DNA of 64,000 bases from Pelobates cultripes (lineage: Eukaryota; Chordata; Amphibia; Anura; Pelobatidae). This document shows, piece after piece, positions 10,120 through 20,943 of the stretch. The notes below the pieces were generated by a model. That model was not told the origin of the DNA, made no database searches, and worked only from the letters and a program-made list of their open reading frames with translations. The stretch is taken from the NCBI GenBank assembly GCA_933207985.1, contig OW240916.1, positions 78,852,364 to 78,916,363 on the forward strand, in the 5' to 3' direction. Position numbers and translations under genes: made by a program. Numbering within the stretch: position 1 is the stretch's first letter; each line of letters starts with the position of its first letter.

Positions 10120-11020
10120 GCGCCCTGGGGACTTTTTATACATCACCTTTATGCCCTTTTTAAATATATTTGTATATATTGCATTTTTATAGATTCTAAT
10201 TGGCCATTAGAATTCTAAATTTATATTCTTACAATAAAATATTTGATTTTACATTACTGGGCTATTGGTTCCTGCTATATAGGAGTGTAGTCCTTAACTA
10301 CACAACGTGCTGGAAAAGAGCCTTAAGATTTGCTCCATACTTGTGAGTACATACATTTTTGATCTACATGATACTGGTTTCAAACCATATTGCACCATAT
10401 GTTCTCTCTGCTTGAGCCCTAGTTACATCGTGGGAAAGGAGTTGCACTAAAGAAGGGGAAAGGTCACCTTCACAGACCTGAGAGCATTTATCCCTGAGCT
10501 TGGTTGATTAACTCAGAAATATGTGAGTGGTTCTATATAGAGTTATATTAAATATATTGGATTACAGTCTCACACTATGAGAATTAAAAAAAAAGAATTT
10601 CAGGGCATTATTTCAATACTGTGGCCCCTTTTTTGGGAGTGACAGCCATTCAGACTTTGGATGATTTTATATCTGTATGTAGCGCTACACCTTTTTTGTA
10701 TTTGTCTTGTGATTTGTGTATGAGGAAAGATTACACGTAGTGGTATAGCAGCAATTATATGTCCATTTACTTAACACTTTGTTAACTTAATAGAGCGCCA
10801 GTATATAGTTTTATCATATCCCCTGTGATTACATCACAGAGCTGGGAGGAAGTGACTGCACGTCACTCCTCCCAGCTAACACACAGACTGCGCGGGAGGA
10901 AGCAGAGGGAGTCTCTCAAGGGTTTAAACTATAACAGAACAATAATTGGTTTCACCAACCTAGTGCCTTTGTCATATCTCTGCACTCCACACTCAGTTAG
11001 CATGTGGCTTCCATTCCTTT

Positions 11021-11170
11021 CTGCACTCCCAGTACTCCAAGCCAGCCTTGACTGCTTCCTTCTGCACTCCCAGTGCTCCAAGCCAGCCTTAACTGCTTTC
11101 CCTTCTGCACATCCAGTGCTCCAAGCCAGCCCTAACGGCTTTCCCTTCTGCACCACCAGTGCTCAGTCTC
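11021..11170. repeat. About 43-bp minisatellite, 3.5 units
   Basis: Successive units begin TCTGCACTCCCAGTGCTCCA and continue AGCCAGCCTTAACTGCTTTC. The units sit inside the hAT-type element and create the short apparent ORFs on both strands. Confidence 0.88.
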
Positions 11171-11502
11171 CTTGACTCTCTCACATGAGAGAACAGCATC
11201 TCTCCTACCTGCTTCCCGGGAGGAAGCCAGCAATCCCCCTTTACCTGCCTAGTAGGGAGGGGTTTATTCCCACTGCTGCAGCTCGTTATCTGCAGCTGAG
11301 CAGTGGGTTGGAGACAGATCAAAACTCTTGCCTGGAACTTATTTCTCACAGTTGTATGCAAACTGCGGAGTGGAGCATTGGCCCACCCTGCTCTCCAAAT
11401 GCTCCATAACTAAACTTTGGTTTGTGCTGCCTACAACACATACTACACATACTCCCCCTGGGGTTAAATGTTATAGGCCTATCTGCCTTCACTTTATCAC
11501 AG

Positions 11503-11757
11503 TATGTATGTGTGTCTTGTGTGTGTGTGTGTGTGTGTCTGTATGTATGTGTGCCTGTCTGTGTGTGTGTGTGTGTCTGTATGTATGTGTGCCTGTCTGT
11601 GTGTCTGTATGTATGTATGTATGTATGTGTGCCTGTCTGGATGTATGTGTCTTTGTATGTATGTGTGTCTTGTGTGTGTGTGTGTCTGTATGTGTGTATG
11701 TGTGTCTTGTGTGTATGTCTGTATGTATGTATGCATGTATGTGTGCCTGTCTGTTAT
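11503..11757. repeat. TG / TATG / TCTG microsatellite
   Basis: Compound repeat of GTGTGT, GTATGTAT and GTGTGCCTGTCTG blocks. It explains several long Cys/Val or His/Thr open frames on both strands. Confidence 0.95.
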
Positions 11758-12298
11758 AGTGGGCTATAGTAAGTAATAGTAAGTGGGCTACCTAGCTCAG
11801 CCTTCCTGCTGGGCATTGCTATAAGAAAGGTTAAAAAAATAGAAAAAAGGGAAAAAGAAGTGGGGATGGGAATTGAGGAGGGAGAGGAGGGGAGCTGACG
11901 CACAGATGAGAAATCATATTATGAGCAAACAGAGAAAACATCTGAATATCACCGAAAGATGAGACCTTTGTTTGTTCCTTATGAAAATCGAACCAGATAT
12001 CAAATATTTAGTTTCGCAGCATCGGCCTCAAGGATCTCATTAATTACTAGTTAAATGTAATTTCAATTTACTTTGTTTTCTCATTAAACTTTATAAAGTT
12101 AAAAACATTATAAACATGCATTAAGTAGAAATAAAAAGATAAATGTATGTATATTTATTGGTTTTTAAAACACCCTCCTTTCTAAAAAAAATTCTGCACT
12201 TGCGCGAAAACTGGTGGGCGGTAAGGATATTTTTCCATCAAGAAAGATGCATTAGCGGGCGGTAGGTAGAAAAAGGTTGACTACCACTGATTTAGAAC

Positions 12299-12859
12299 AA
12301 ATGCAGGATCTTTTAAATCATATTTAATTCATTGTAATCTCGAGCTTGGAGTGTCCTTTCAATTCCATCATAGCTGATATTTAAAAATAATTCTTTCACG
12401 GCTGGTGTACAAGTATAACATTTTCTAATCTGATATCCGAACACTGTACTAAGGCAGTAATTTAAGATTTAGAAGCTCCAGATCATTCAGTAATTAGATT
12501 TAATCCTTAAAATGTCACTTCCCAACATAATATTTCACACAATCTTTATATAATTCTGCCCAAGTCATTTGGTAAGAAGACAATTGTCGTGTGTTTTGTT
12601 ATTTCCTTAGAGTCTTATTTTTCTTTTCTGTCATATTACATTTAATCAGGAACATGTCATTGCAACAGATAATGGGCAGAATTACAGCATGGAAACAAAA
12701 CAGAAGTATATTTGATTTTATCATTTTTTTATGTTGCAGACGTTTGCAATTAGAAATGACAATAAGCAAGAATACATAATTAGTTTGGGACAGCATTTTT
12801 TATAGTTCTATAAAGGACTGGGTGCATGGAAGGATAGAATTAGAGTACCAGTATTGGTA
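12299..12859. other. Non-coding, no gene seen
   Basis: AT-rich sequence outside the hAT-type element. No repeat family or gene recognised. Confidence 0.5.
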
Positions 12860-12864
12860 GTGAG

Positions 12865-13687
12865 TGTCACGTGCGTGGGCTATAGGCCCAGCCGAGACAG
12901 TGGGGAGAGTGTGGAAGTGACAGGGTTAATGACACCAGACCCCTGGTTACCTGTTGCTAGTCCCAGCAACCACTCAATTAACCCCTGCAATCCCTTCTAC
13001 ACTATCCCCTTTAGTACTACTGCCACCACCAAGACTTTTAAACCCGGGCGTCTTAGGTTACCCCACACACAGGAGAATTATAGTATCACAGTTCTACTTT
13101 TACTGATAAAACATATATAGTTAACCCTTTTGGTAACGTGTTTACCTGAGCTTTCCTCTGGAGAGTGAAGCTCATAGAGAACAGAGACACAAGCTGATTA
13201 AGTAAACATTTAATCTGACAAAAAGGATTCACAGTGCTGAGTACAAAATACAGAAATAAATGACATACAGATAACAAATTGCAAAACAGTACATAAAATA
13301 AAATAGGAGAAAACACAAGAAATTTATTTACCCCATATAGAATTCTTGTGGGAGTCTTAGATGGTATAGGTCTCCTAGAAGTTACTGACAAAAGAAAAAT
13401 GAATAACTGACTTCCCTGGATAGTCCAACACCCTCATATATCTCAACTAGTTGTTTTTCAGTGGGCAGACCCCTGGGGGGGGATCAGAGGGGGCTGGTCT
13501 GGCAGTCTATTGCCCACTCTATGAAATTCCTTGTGTCCAGCTCTGGTGATGGCTATCTAGATGTTTTATGGTCTAGGCCTGGTGCAAGATCAAAGACCAC
13601 AATAAATGTCATCCCAAGGTTTACAAAAAACAACTCTTAACATATATAAACACACATCAAACACCAACTCATGCTTTTGGCATGACA
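12865..13687. mobile_element. Solo LTR, 823 bp, with 5-bp target duplication
   Basis: Starts TGTCACGTGCG and ends GGCATGACA, giving TGTCA...TGACA ends, and is flanked by the exact pentamer GTGAG on both sides (12860-12864 and 13688-13692). No internal genes lie beside it, so it is read as a solo LTR left by recombination between the two LTRs of a retroelement. The parent was not identified, and orientation could not be set with confidence. Confidence 0.75.
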
Positions 13688-13692
13688 GTGAG

Positions 13693-15545
13693 TGAGGGTA
13701 AAAATGATTAGGGGGGAAAGGATGGAGGAAACGAGGAGAGAAGACAAGTGCAATGCGAAATGGAGAGGAAATACAATGATGAGATTGGATAAGGAGGCAT
13801 ATTGCATGAGTTGAAGGGTTTGATTGGAGATGGAGACTTGGAGAGGAAGTGATAGAATTACATTGGAAAATGAAGTGAAACTAGAGGGAAGAGGTAAGGT
13901 TGATGAGATAAATTAGGGATTTGAAGGAACAAAGTGAAGAATCATTTGTATGAGAAATTAACCCATCTTTCTACGGTGTAGGGAGAAGAAAAAACTGGCA
14001 TAGGGAGGATGGTGGGAAATTCATCTCGGGCAGGAATTGGGAAAGAAGAAATAGGTTAGATTCACCCGGCTAAAGAAAACTAAAAATTACATGTGGATGG
14101 GCTTGTCATATTTGACCTGACCCAACAGTTTATTGATCAAAAATAATTGGCCACACAAAAGAAACTGGACGGAGCTAATCTATATTTTGCTTATGGGGCT
14201 GTAATAAGGAGGTCAATGAAATGCGACGGGGTGATGAGTGGATTAATTGAGGACACAGCTTCAGAAGTGAAAGACCAGGATGACAGTGACCTTAAAGGGT
14301 TAAAGGGGCATAGGAGTCATGTGATTGGTTGAAGGATCTGTGGGGGTGTAGTTTATGGGGACATGTGGGGGTGTTGGGTAATGTAAACTGTGATGTGCGG
14401 ATGATTTGGGGCCTCACAAAATCTAGAGTAAAGTGATGGAGTAAAGGTAAGTAAAACGTGGCGTAGGTGGTGGGGTGATCTAAATTGGTAGCAGGACACT
14501 ATAGCATTAGGAATGCATGTTTTTATTCCAAATGCTATAGTGTTCCTGTACGTCCTGTGAGCAGAGGCCTCTTTTCTCTTTATTGTAACCTTCATATTAA
14601 AATGTAAGAGCAGAGATCCATGTTCACTATATTGTAATACGTATGTTAGAATATAAGCTATATGCAGGGACTTCCAATCCCTGTATTGTAACCTTCCTTT
14701 ATTAATAGAAAATATCCTGCAATATGCAGTTACATGCATTACTTGATTCATCTGTTTATTTCAGATATCAATCAGTTGGCTTTTTATTTGCCTTCTTCTG
14801 GGGCAGTCAAATATTAATAATTAAGAGATATACTGCGTATAGTATTGTGATAATGGGGGAAAAACATAAACTATTCAAATGCAATAAAAAAAATACCATA
14901 TTTTGCCAGTAACTTTGGGAAAATGGGCTTGTGATGGGTTAATATTTCTTTTTAGTACTGACATTCTTATTTTATGTTTTCCACATACAAAATGAATTTC
15001 TAAAACTTACAAAATTTGTAAAAGCTAATGTCAGCTTCAAAAGAAATGTTCTGGCAGATTTGATGGAATATGAGGCAGTTGCAGAATTTGGAGTTATTCA
15101 CTCATTTCTGCTGGAATGTTGATTGAATTTTGGTTGATTACTTTCAATTTATTATGAAGTTTTTTTTATGCATGCCATTTACATGAAGTGATATTATTGG
15201 GAAAGGGTAATTTTCATGAAAATAAACAATAAATTGCTCGCCTTTTGTAAAACACATTTTTAACTTGTTCTAATACAGTTCTATACATGAAATGTTGTCA
15301 TTCAGTGGTGGGAGGAAGGTTTTTGCTGCCGTTGATAAGGGACAATCATTTTTTACTTTTTTAATTTTTATTGTGCCTGTTGGCAGCTAGCCTACCACTA
15401 GGGGGGCACATTGCCCATTCATTTTCACTTGGGAGGTAAAATTATCAGAAAATACAATGCAAACCTCTAAATTCAGTGACTTCTTGGCTTGTTAGACTAT
15501 TATTTTATTTAGCTTGAATATTGTTTCCTTATACACAGATCCTAT
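13693..15545. other. Non-coding, no gene seen
   Basis: Purine-rich then AT-rich sequence without a supported ORF. It contains the small palindromic element at 14492-14548. The longest open frames (for example 14353-14751 minus) have no recognisable features. Confidence 0.5.
14492..14548. repeat. Short palindromic element (CAGGACACTATAG... family)
   Basis: CAGGACACTATAGCATTAGG is mirrored by AATGCTATAGTGTTCCTG, making a near-perfect hairpin of about 57 bp. The ACACTATAGTG core recurs at 55420-55430, in the 41125 element and in the 19848-20390 element, suggesting related small inverted-repeat elements. Confidence 0.7.
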
Positions 15546-15915
15546 TCCAGGAAAAGATGCCATCGCTTCATGCTCTGCGTTGATAAGTTATTAAGGATGT
15601 GATTACTCTCTACTCCTGGGAAAAGAGTGGGTTAATGAGAATACCATTGCTCCCTGCTCCTGCCGATGCGAGGGTTGATAAGGATGGCATTTTTCATGCT
15701 CCTAGCAACACAAGGGTTAATAAGGATGACATTGCTCCATGATTCTTGGTAGAAGAGAGTTTATATGCATTACTTTCCTCCCTGGATCTTCGAAGGGGGG
15801 TTAATAAGGATGACATTACTCTGTGCTCCTGGGAAGAAAAGGGGTTGATAAGGAGGACAATAATTCTAAATTTTTCTGGGAAAGATAGGGTTAATTATGA
15901 TGACACAGCAGTCTC
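15546..15915. repeat. Degenerate minisatellite, about 50-60 bp unit
   Basis: About seven diverged units share GGGTTAATAAGGATGACATT followed by GCTCC and TGCTCCTGGGAA. Good examples start near 15671, 15711 and 15799. Heavy divergence points to an old array. Confidence 0.65.
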
Positions 15916-16678
15916 TAGGAAAATGCAACCAATTGCCTTCACAAGTCACATATAATCAGTTGAATGGAGTCTACCTGTATGCATACCATTAAACTGTCTC
16001 ACTTTCAGTGGGACTGTCCCAGATTTTCTGTTTTTTATTGTTTGGTGCCCCACTTATGGGAACTCTGCAGACCAAGAGAGCAGAGGGCGAGCATGCCATA
16101 TATGATGCACAACAAAGCGCTCTATGCATGGAAGAACTTGAGTGGGACTGGCCAGTGTGAATGCCACTCTGATATGCCCCCTTGTCATGGCATCACCAGT
16201 GACATGTACAGTGTATCTATCACATATCACCGAACACGGTGTTGTTTTTTTAATTGCGCCTGTATTCATTTTGTGTTTCTCTTTTAGACTTCACTTCCCA
16301 GTACATTTGCCCTTCATGTTAATGGAGCACTCTCAAAACCATAACCACTAAAATGCGCTGGCGCCATCCCACAGATAGCCGTCAAACTATTTACGAAAGG
16401 CTTGCCACTTACCTGCCTTTTTTAGGCGCACACAGTGCTTGTAGTCTGCATTGATATGCTATAGCAGAAGTTCATACTTCGGCATTAGCAATATCAATTT
16501 TGTGCAGCTTTGGACATTATTCTTCGTCTCAGAGTGATATGGTGCTTAAAGTATCCATTAAATATATCCATGGCATTATGCGTTACCTTCATTTACACAA
16601 ATCATTTGTCTCTTACGCCATGTTAACTGGCTATATTTTACTTTCCCTGCCATATATAAACCACTATATACTCATTAT
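15916..16678. other. Non-coding, no gene seen
   Basis: No repeat or gene recognised. The open frames here overlap on both strands and lack any domain signature. Confidence 0.45.
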
Positions 16679-16849
16679 CAGGGTTGTTCACTAAAGTGAG
16701 AATTTAAGGGTGAAGTGAAACTGAATTAAAAATTTAAGGCCAGAGTAGCCAAACTGGAAACATTCTCTAAGTCAACTATAATTTCAGTGTTGCTACTCTG
16801 GCTTAAGTTTGAAATTCACTTTGTATTCTTATTTTAGTGAATGACCCTG
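16679..16849. mobile_element. 171-bp inverted-repeat element (CAGGGTTGTTCACTAAA...)
   Basis: CAGGGTTGTTCACTAAAGTG at the left is mirrored by CACTT...TTTTAGTGAATGACCCTG at the right; with internal matches (GGCCAGAGTAGCC against GCTACTCTGGC) the arms extend about 65 bp each. No clear target duplication. It is a miniature inverted-repeat transposable element (MITE); the superfamily is unassigned. Confidence 0.75.
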
Positions 16850-17022
16850 TATTTGTGTCTTGATCATGGTCCAGCAGTCGGACCAGAATGTTGATCACTC
16901 TGCTTAAATGTTTAATAAAGCAGCTCATGAGTCCTAAAAGCCCTAAACAGATATATATTGATTGTTAGACGAATCGCCAAATGGCTAAAAATAAATGTAT
17001 AGCTTGCTAGTTTTGTTAAAGG

Positions 17023-17345
17023 GAATCTAAAGTGCCTGGAAAATGACATTTTTTTCCAGGTACTAAAGCTCATTATAGAGCCCCCCTTCATCGTGGCCTC
17101 CCCGGGGATAAAAAAAATCCTACGTCACTTACCTGATTCCAGGTTAAGCTTCCGCCTCTGCTCCACCACATGCGACATGATTTCCTGTGGGGGTTTTGGG
17201 TGACGCTGGATGTCCTCATGTATAGCGTTAGGACATCCAGATGCAGTTAGGAGAGCAAATGTCGCCTAATGACCTGGAAGTCCCTCTAGTGGCTGTCTGG
17301 TAGATGACCAATAGAGGTGGAGTTAACCCTCAAAGGTAATTATTG
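17023..17345. mobile_element. Probable MITE (TTAAAGGGAATC... type)
   Basis: Begins TTAAAGGGAATCTAAAGTGC, contains TTTTTTCCAGGTACT as an inverted partner of the first 40 bp, and a mid-region palindrome around ATGTCCTCAT...GAGGACATCCAG. The right end (near GTTAACCCTCAAAGG) is approximate. It resembles the element at 55885-56225 in layout. Confidence 0.5.
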
Positions 17346-18190
17346 TAGTTAATTAAAAAAACACTGATACAGTCTATGTGCTTACAAACAATACATTTAT
17401 GAACCCACCTGTTCTATGCCACATCTTGTTAGATAAGGCAGCAAGTTAATTTTGCTTATAAAAGGATATTTTTTTTGTTATGGATAGAAGCACTCATTAA
17501 CTCCACTAAATACAAAAACAAAATTGAGTTGTATAAAAAATTTTTTTTTTTACATTTTCTGGTTTTAAGCATATTAATCACACCTGGAAGTGTACACATC
17601 GTAAACAGATACATATGAATATAGCTAGTGCATCAGACAATAAATATTATGAATAATGAAAATCGCACTGAAATGATGAATAACAAAGTATAATACGTAA
17701 TAAAGAATGCAGTACCCATCTTAGTTGCAAAATGTATTACAAACAGTTTTGTCCAGCATTCTTAAAAATACAAATTAAAATGGCAAATTAAATAAATTAG
17801 CACATTTAAAGAAAATATTAAAACATAAAGAAGAGGTTTGTACAATACTGAGTATAACAGCAGATACCAATAATAAATGTCAAAAAACAAATCAGACAAT
17901 ATCAATAATTTCACAAAACTCATTATATGTCAATATCTCAGTAGGAAATCAATATAGAGTCAGCTCCCAGGGGAGCAGTCGTGAAATATTGATTCAGAAT
18001 TCAAATTCAAGTCATTCATACGTCTGGAAACGGCCTGATACCTGATATCATCATGTACTAAAGAAATGTGTACTGCCGAAGTATACAAAAATAAACATCC
18101 ACTATTGTAAAGTTTTTTCACGTGTGTACAAGAATGCGTATGGCACCACTTTAAAGAGCATAAAATTTAATCTATACAAATTTCTAGCAA
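17346..18190. other. Non-coding, no gene seen
   Basis: Strongly AT-rich with homopolymer runs; nothing recognised. Confidence 0.5.
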
Positions 18191-18194
18191 ATGT

Positions 18195-18392
18195 CACATT
18201 TCCTCGAATATAATTGTGCAAGTGGAAGCTGTACATCTATCTATAGGGCCCTCAACTCTTCCTATATTTGTCTGTCAAATTTTGCATTGTCTCTGATGTA
18301 TTGTACGTTTACTTTATCAATAGTACCCATGTACAGTGCTGCGGAATGCGCTGGCGCTTTATACATAAATTATTATAATGATACTAATTGAT
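18195..18392 (+). repeat. LINE 3' tail, probably L2-like
   Basis: Contains GGGCCCTC...TGTCTGT and ends GTACAGTGCTGCGGAATGCG ... GGCGCTTTATA followed by ATAAATTATTATAATGATAC. This arrangement is a common 3' end of frog LINEs or the SINEs that copy it; assignment to L2 is from memory of the pattern, not a search. Confidence 0.5.
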
Positions 18393-18914
18393 TAAAGCAT
18401 TGTATCTAAAAGAGCCAAAAATAATAGCGTGGGGAATAAAAACAAACACTCTTGAATTGGAGAAATCTTTTCCCCATTTTATTATTTCCGAGTTTGATTT
18501 TTTTGTTGTCAACGCATGGTTTTATGAATAAACAACATAATGAAAGGTTTGGCTCCTCCAGCATAAAAACAGTTAAATAAAATGGGCAACATTTAATGCA
18601 ATTTATATATACAGTTTAAACCCGCCTAAAAACAGGATGGTGTTATTAAAATATAAGAAAGATGAAGTGTGCATTATTATAAATGTAGCTTATTTTGTTT
18701 GATTTCATAATTATGCACTAATAAACAAAACGTGAAAGGTAACTAGAGTAACAAACTGTGTCTGGAGTCTAATATATTGGGCAGTTGTTACTTCAATACC
18801 ATTACTTTCAATGTAGCCAGCAGGATGAACTTGGACATTAAGTACCATAACCCTGCTGCTATGGACTATGCTGCTCTCCTAAGCAGCAGTACCCCAAAAA
18901 GATCTAGGACCTAT
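18393..18914 (-). other. Possible 3' UTR of the exon at 18915-19355
   Basis: AT-rich sequence directly downstream (on the minus strand) of the stop codon of the candidate terminal exon. It may be its 3' UTR. A polyadenylation signal could not be assigned with confidence. Confidence 0.35.
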
Positions 18915-19355
18915 TTAACTTTCGATGATATTGCTGTGTCCATATCCACTTGCTATGCAGTTTTCGCAGGACGTCAAGCTGTCTGTCTCCGTTGAGCAGC
19001 TACACTCAACAGGTTTGTGTGAAATGGACTCGGGAAGCAGCATGTACTCAGAATGTGATGGATCAGATTGTATCAGTGAGGAGATACATTTCCCAGAAGT
19101 CCTCAGTGACTCTTGCATTCTGGGTGTTCCTAGGAATGTGACCTCCGACTGACTGCATTCGCAAGGAGTTTCTGTCAATTTCTTTTTTTGTAGCAATCTG
19201 ATTGGATAGTCCTGGCTTTCGTCACTCTCCTCAGGGACATTGCAAAGATTTAATGAAGTTGGTGAAGGACATTGGGAAGGTGGAACAGACTTCAGTGATT
19301 TGGGATCATTTTCACTGTACTGGTTGTTCTTGGAGTTTTCAATTGCTTCAATTAC
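18915..19355 (-). CDS. Candidate terminal coding exon of a host gene (146 aa, unidentified)
   Basis: Minus-strand open frame of 146 codons plus TAA (18917-18915). It begins exactly at an AG (19357-19356) preceded by CCTTTTC, a plausible splice acceptor, in an AT-rich intron-like context. If that acceptor is used, the exon enters in phase 0 with Val-Ile-Glu-Ala-Ile. The translation is unlike any transposon protein here: rich in Ser, Glu and Cys, with clusters such as C-S-C-S-T-E-T-D-S and ending G-H-S-N-I-I-E-S, as in the cytoplasmic tail of a receptor or a disordered regulatory protein. I do not recognise the gene. It is the only candidate non-transposon coding sequence in the window; upstream exons are not visible, so they would lie to the right beyond the repeats or outside the window. 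A processed or decayed fragment is the alternative. Confidence 0.5.
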   Translation of the reverse strand, partial: VIEAIENSKNNQYSENDPKSLKSVPPSQCPSPTSLNLCNVPEESDESQDYPIRLLQKKKLTETPCECSQSEVTFLGTPRMQESLRTSGKCISSLIQSDPSHSEYMLLPESISHKPVECSCSTETDSLTSCENCIASGYGHSNIIES

Positions 19356-19847
19356 CTGAAAAGGCCATAATAATAAACAATTTACAAATTAAACGTAACA
19401 AGTTTTTGTTACATATTCAAAAATTTAAATTAGGTGCATGCTTTCAATTGGGTACATTCTTATCTAACTCGTTGACGTCCGATTATATTTCCAAACTATC
19501 CGTAAAACAGAGGGATTTACCTATAGGGTTTTTTTAGGGTACGTTTGAAGGAACTTTTCTGTATTTGAAGTATAGTCTCTAAACTAGCCAGGCATTTTGC
19601 AAGTTGTTTTTCAGCTCAGTGTATTGTGAATACACCACTCTGCTTCCCGGGAGAGGTGTACAGCCGTTTGATGTCAGCTGTAATTCAGACAGTGAGCAAT
19701 ATGCTAATGGAGTTTACTGCGATATACGTATATTCGTCACCTGAACGCTGACACATGATTGCCCATATAATTATATATTTTTCATTGTAGGTCTTTCATC
19801 AACATGATCAACCCAATATTTCTACAGACGGCAAATGATTATATATG
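19356..19847 (-). other. Possible intron sequence
   Basis: AT-rich sequence upstream (minus strand) of the candidate splice acceptor. No other exon recognised. Confidence 0.35.
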
Positions 19848-20390
19848 TTAAAGTAACACTACAGTCACTATAGTTTTGGTGTATAGATCATACCCCTGCA
19901 GTGTCACTGCTCAAGTCTCTGCTATTTAGGAGAGAATTTACTATTGTTTCTGGTTATGCAGCCCAAGCCGCACCTCCACTAGCTGTGACTCACACAGCCT
20001 GCATGAAAACAAAATGATTTCAAATTCAAGCAGATGTAACATACTTTAAAAGTTTTTATCTCCTGCTCTGTAAATTTAACTTTAATTACACACAGGGTTC
20101 TCCTGCAGGGTCTAGCAAGCTATTAGCAGAGCAGGAGTTAAGGAATTTTAAATTTAACAGCATATGCAATAAAGGAAGTATAAACATTAGATGGCTCATT
20201 ATAGGAAGTATTTATTCATATTCAGGCTGTGAAAGTTACATGCAAGGAGGTGTAACTAGGGCTGTATAAAAAAAGTGATTTAACTCCTAAATGGCAGAGA
20301 ATTGAGCAGTGAGACTGCAGGGGCATGATCTGTACACAAAAACTGCTTCATTAAGCTAAAGTTGTTTTGGTCACTATAGTGTCCCTTTAA
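19848..20390. mobile_element. TTAA-flanked MITE, 543 bp
   Basis: Bounded by TTAA on both sides (19848-19851 and 20387-20390). The left end AAGTAACACTACAGTCACTA and the right end CACTATAGTGTCCCTTTAA are inverted; the match continues inward through GATCATACCCCTGCAGTGTC and its mirror GACTGCAGGGGCATGATC. TTAA targets are typical of piggyBac. No transposase. Partial relatives start at 39937 and 41125. Confidence 0.8.
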
Positions 20391-20505
20391 CAAAAATCAG
20401 CACTCTAGGCCCTCTTATTGAAATAGAAAATGGTATTCTAATATGTCAATATTTCACTTTGTAACATACATTTCATCAGGAGTCTGAAATCTTGACATAT
20501 GAAAA

Positions 20506-20941
20506 TGTGGTGGAATCTCGGTAAAAATAAATTTAGTAGGCCGAGATTACCACGTGGCATGTGTACGTGCATATGCTGACGTATCGATCAGTTGGTTGCA
20601 CGAGGCAAGATACGATCAGTAGTGTACGGAGCATGTGCAAGAATACAGGATGTAGTATTCCCCTCCTCCATTGTGCTGGACAAGCCATGCGGTCAAGCAG
20701 GAAGTTAATTCTTATTTGTAATGATTGGTCAAGAGAATGTGCGGGTGGAGCTTAATATGGGAGGAGTTATGTGCCTATATAGGGAGCCTGCACTATTGTT
20801 CAGGGCTCAGAACTTGCTGTATTTTTGGTGACATTAGTCCCTCTGAGTCCCGATCGGTGATCCAATAAAGAATCTCTTCCTTCCTGAAGAAACCTGTGTC
20901 CATCTCTCTGTGCTTTGCTTCCGTCAGTTTCTCCGGTATCA
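20506..20941 (+). promoter_or_regulatory. ERV 5' LTR (436 bp) with TATA box and poly(A) signal
   Basis: Starts TGTGGTGGAATCTCGG and ends CCGGTATCA, two bases before the primer binding site. A TATA-like CTATATAGGG lies at 20775-20784 and AATAAA at 20864-20869, giving a recognisable U3-R-U5 layout with R starting near 20800. The first 45 bp hold an inverted repeat (ATCTCGG ... CCGAGAT). The left boundary was chosen from the TG dinucleotide and lacks confirmation from a second LTR. Confidence 0.75.
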
Positions 20942-20943
20942 TT

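Larger units (their letters stand above)
9247..10819 (+). mobile_element. Penelope-like element copy 2, internally deleted, with 15-bp target duplication
   Basis: This insertion interrupts the hAT-type element. An exact 15-bp direct repeat CCCCTGTGATTACAT flanks it (9232-9246 and 10820-10834). A 24-bp inverted repeat is seen: 9246-9269 is the reverse complement of 10512-10535, so the 5' tip is an inverted copy of a stretch of the 3' non-coding region. A short RT fragment with the YIDD box follows the tip, then about 750 bp of AT-rich sequence, a hammerhead-like core at 10090-10119 and about 700 bp of pseudo-LTR-like sequence. The GIY-YIG domain is gone. The layout matches copy 3, where the inverted ends are longer. 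Confidence 0.8.
8958..12289. mobile_element. hAT-type transposon, 3.3 kb, with nested PLE
   Basis: Left end CATGGTTCGTCAACCTGG, right end GGTTGACTACCACTG; reverse-complemented, the right end reads CAGTGGTAGTCAACC, the usual hAT terminal sequence, and the left has lost one G. An exact 8-bp duplication ATTTAGAA flanks it (8950-8957 and 12290-12297). Subterminal sequence also matches between the ends (CTACCGCCCACT against CTACCGCCCGCT). No transposase is recognisable. Inside are strong GC hairpins (9141-9170; GGGGCCCGGTCG ... CGACCGGGCCCC at 9190-9234), a nested PLE (9247-10819), a 43-bp minisatellite and a TG/TATG microsatellite. Without the PLE the element would be about 1.75 kb. Confidence 0.85.

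Noticed and set aside
10825..11361. Short ORFs on both strands in the hAT-type element
   Set aside because: They follow the 43-bp minisatellite and have no transposase features.
11328..11776. Overlapping Cys/Val/Met ORFs on plus and His/Thr ORF on minus strand
   Set aside because: Products of a TG/TATG microsatellite open in all frames.
18925..19152. Plus-strand ORFs over the candidate exon
   Set aside because: Shorter than the minus-strand frame and not bounded by splice signals; the antisense frame ends precisely at an acceptor.
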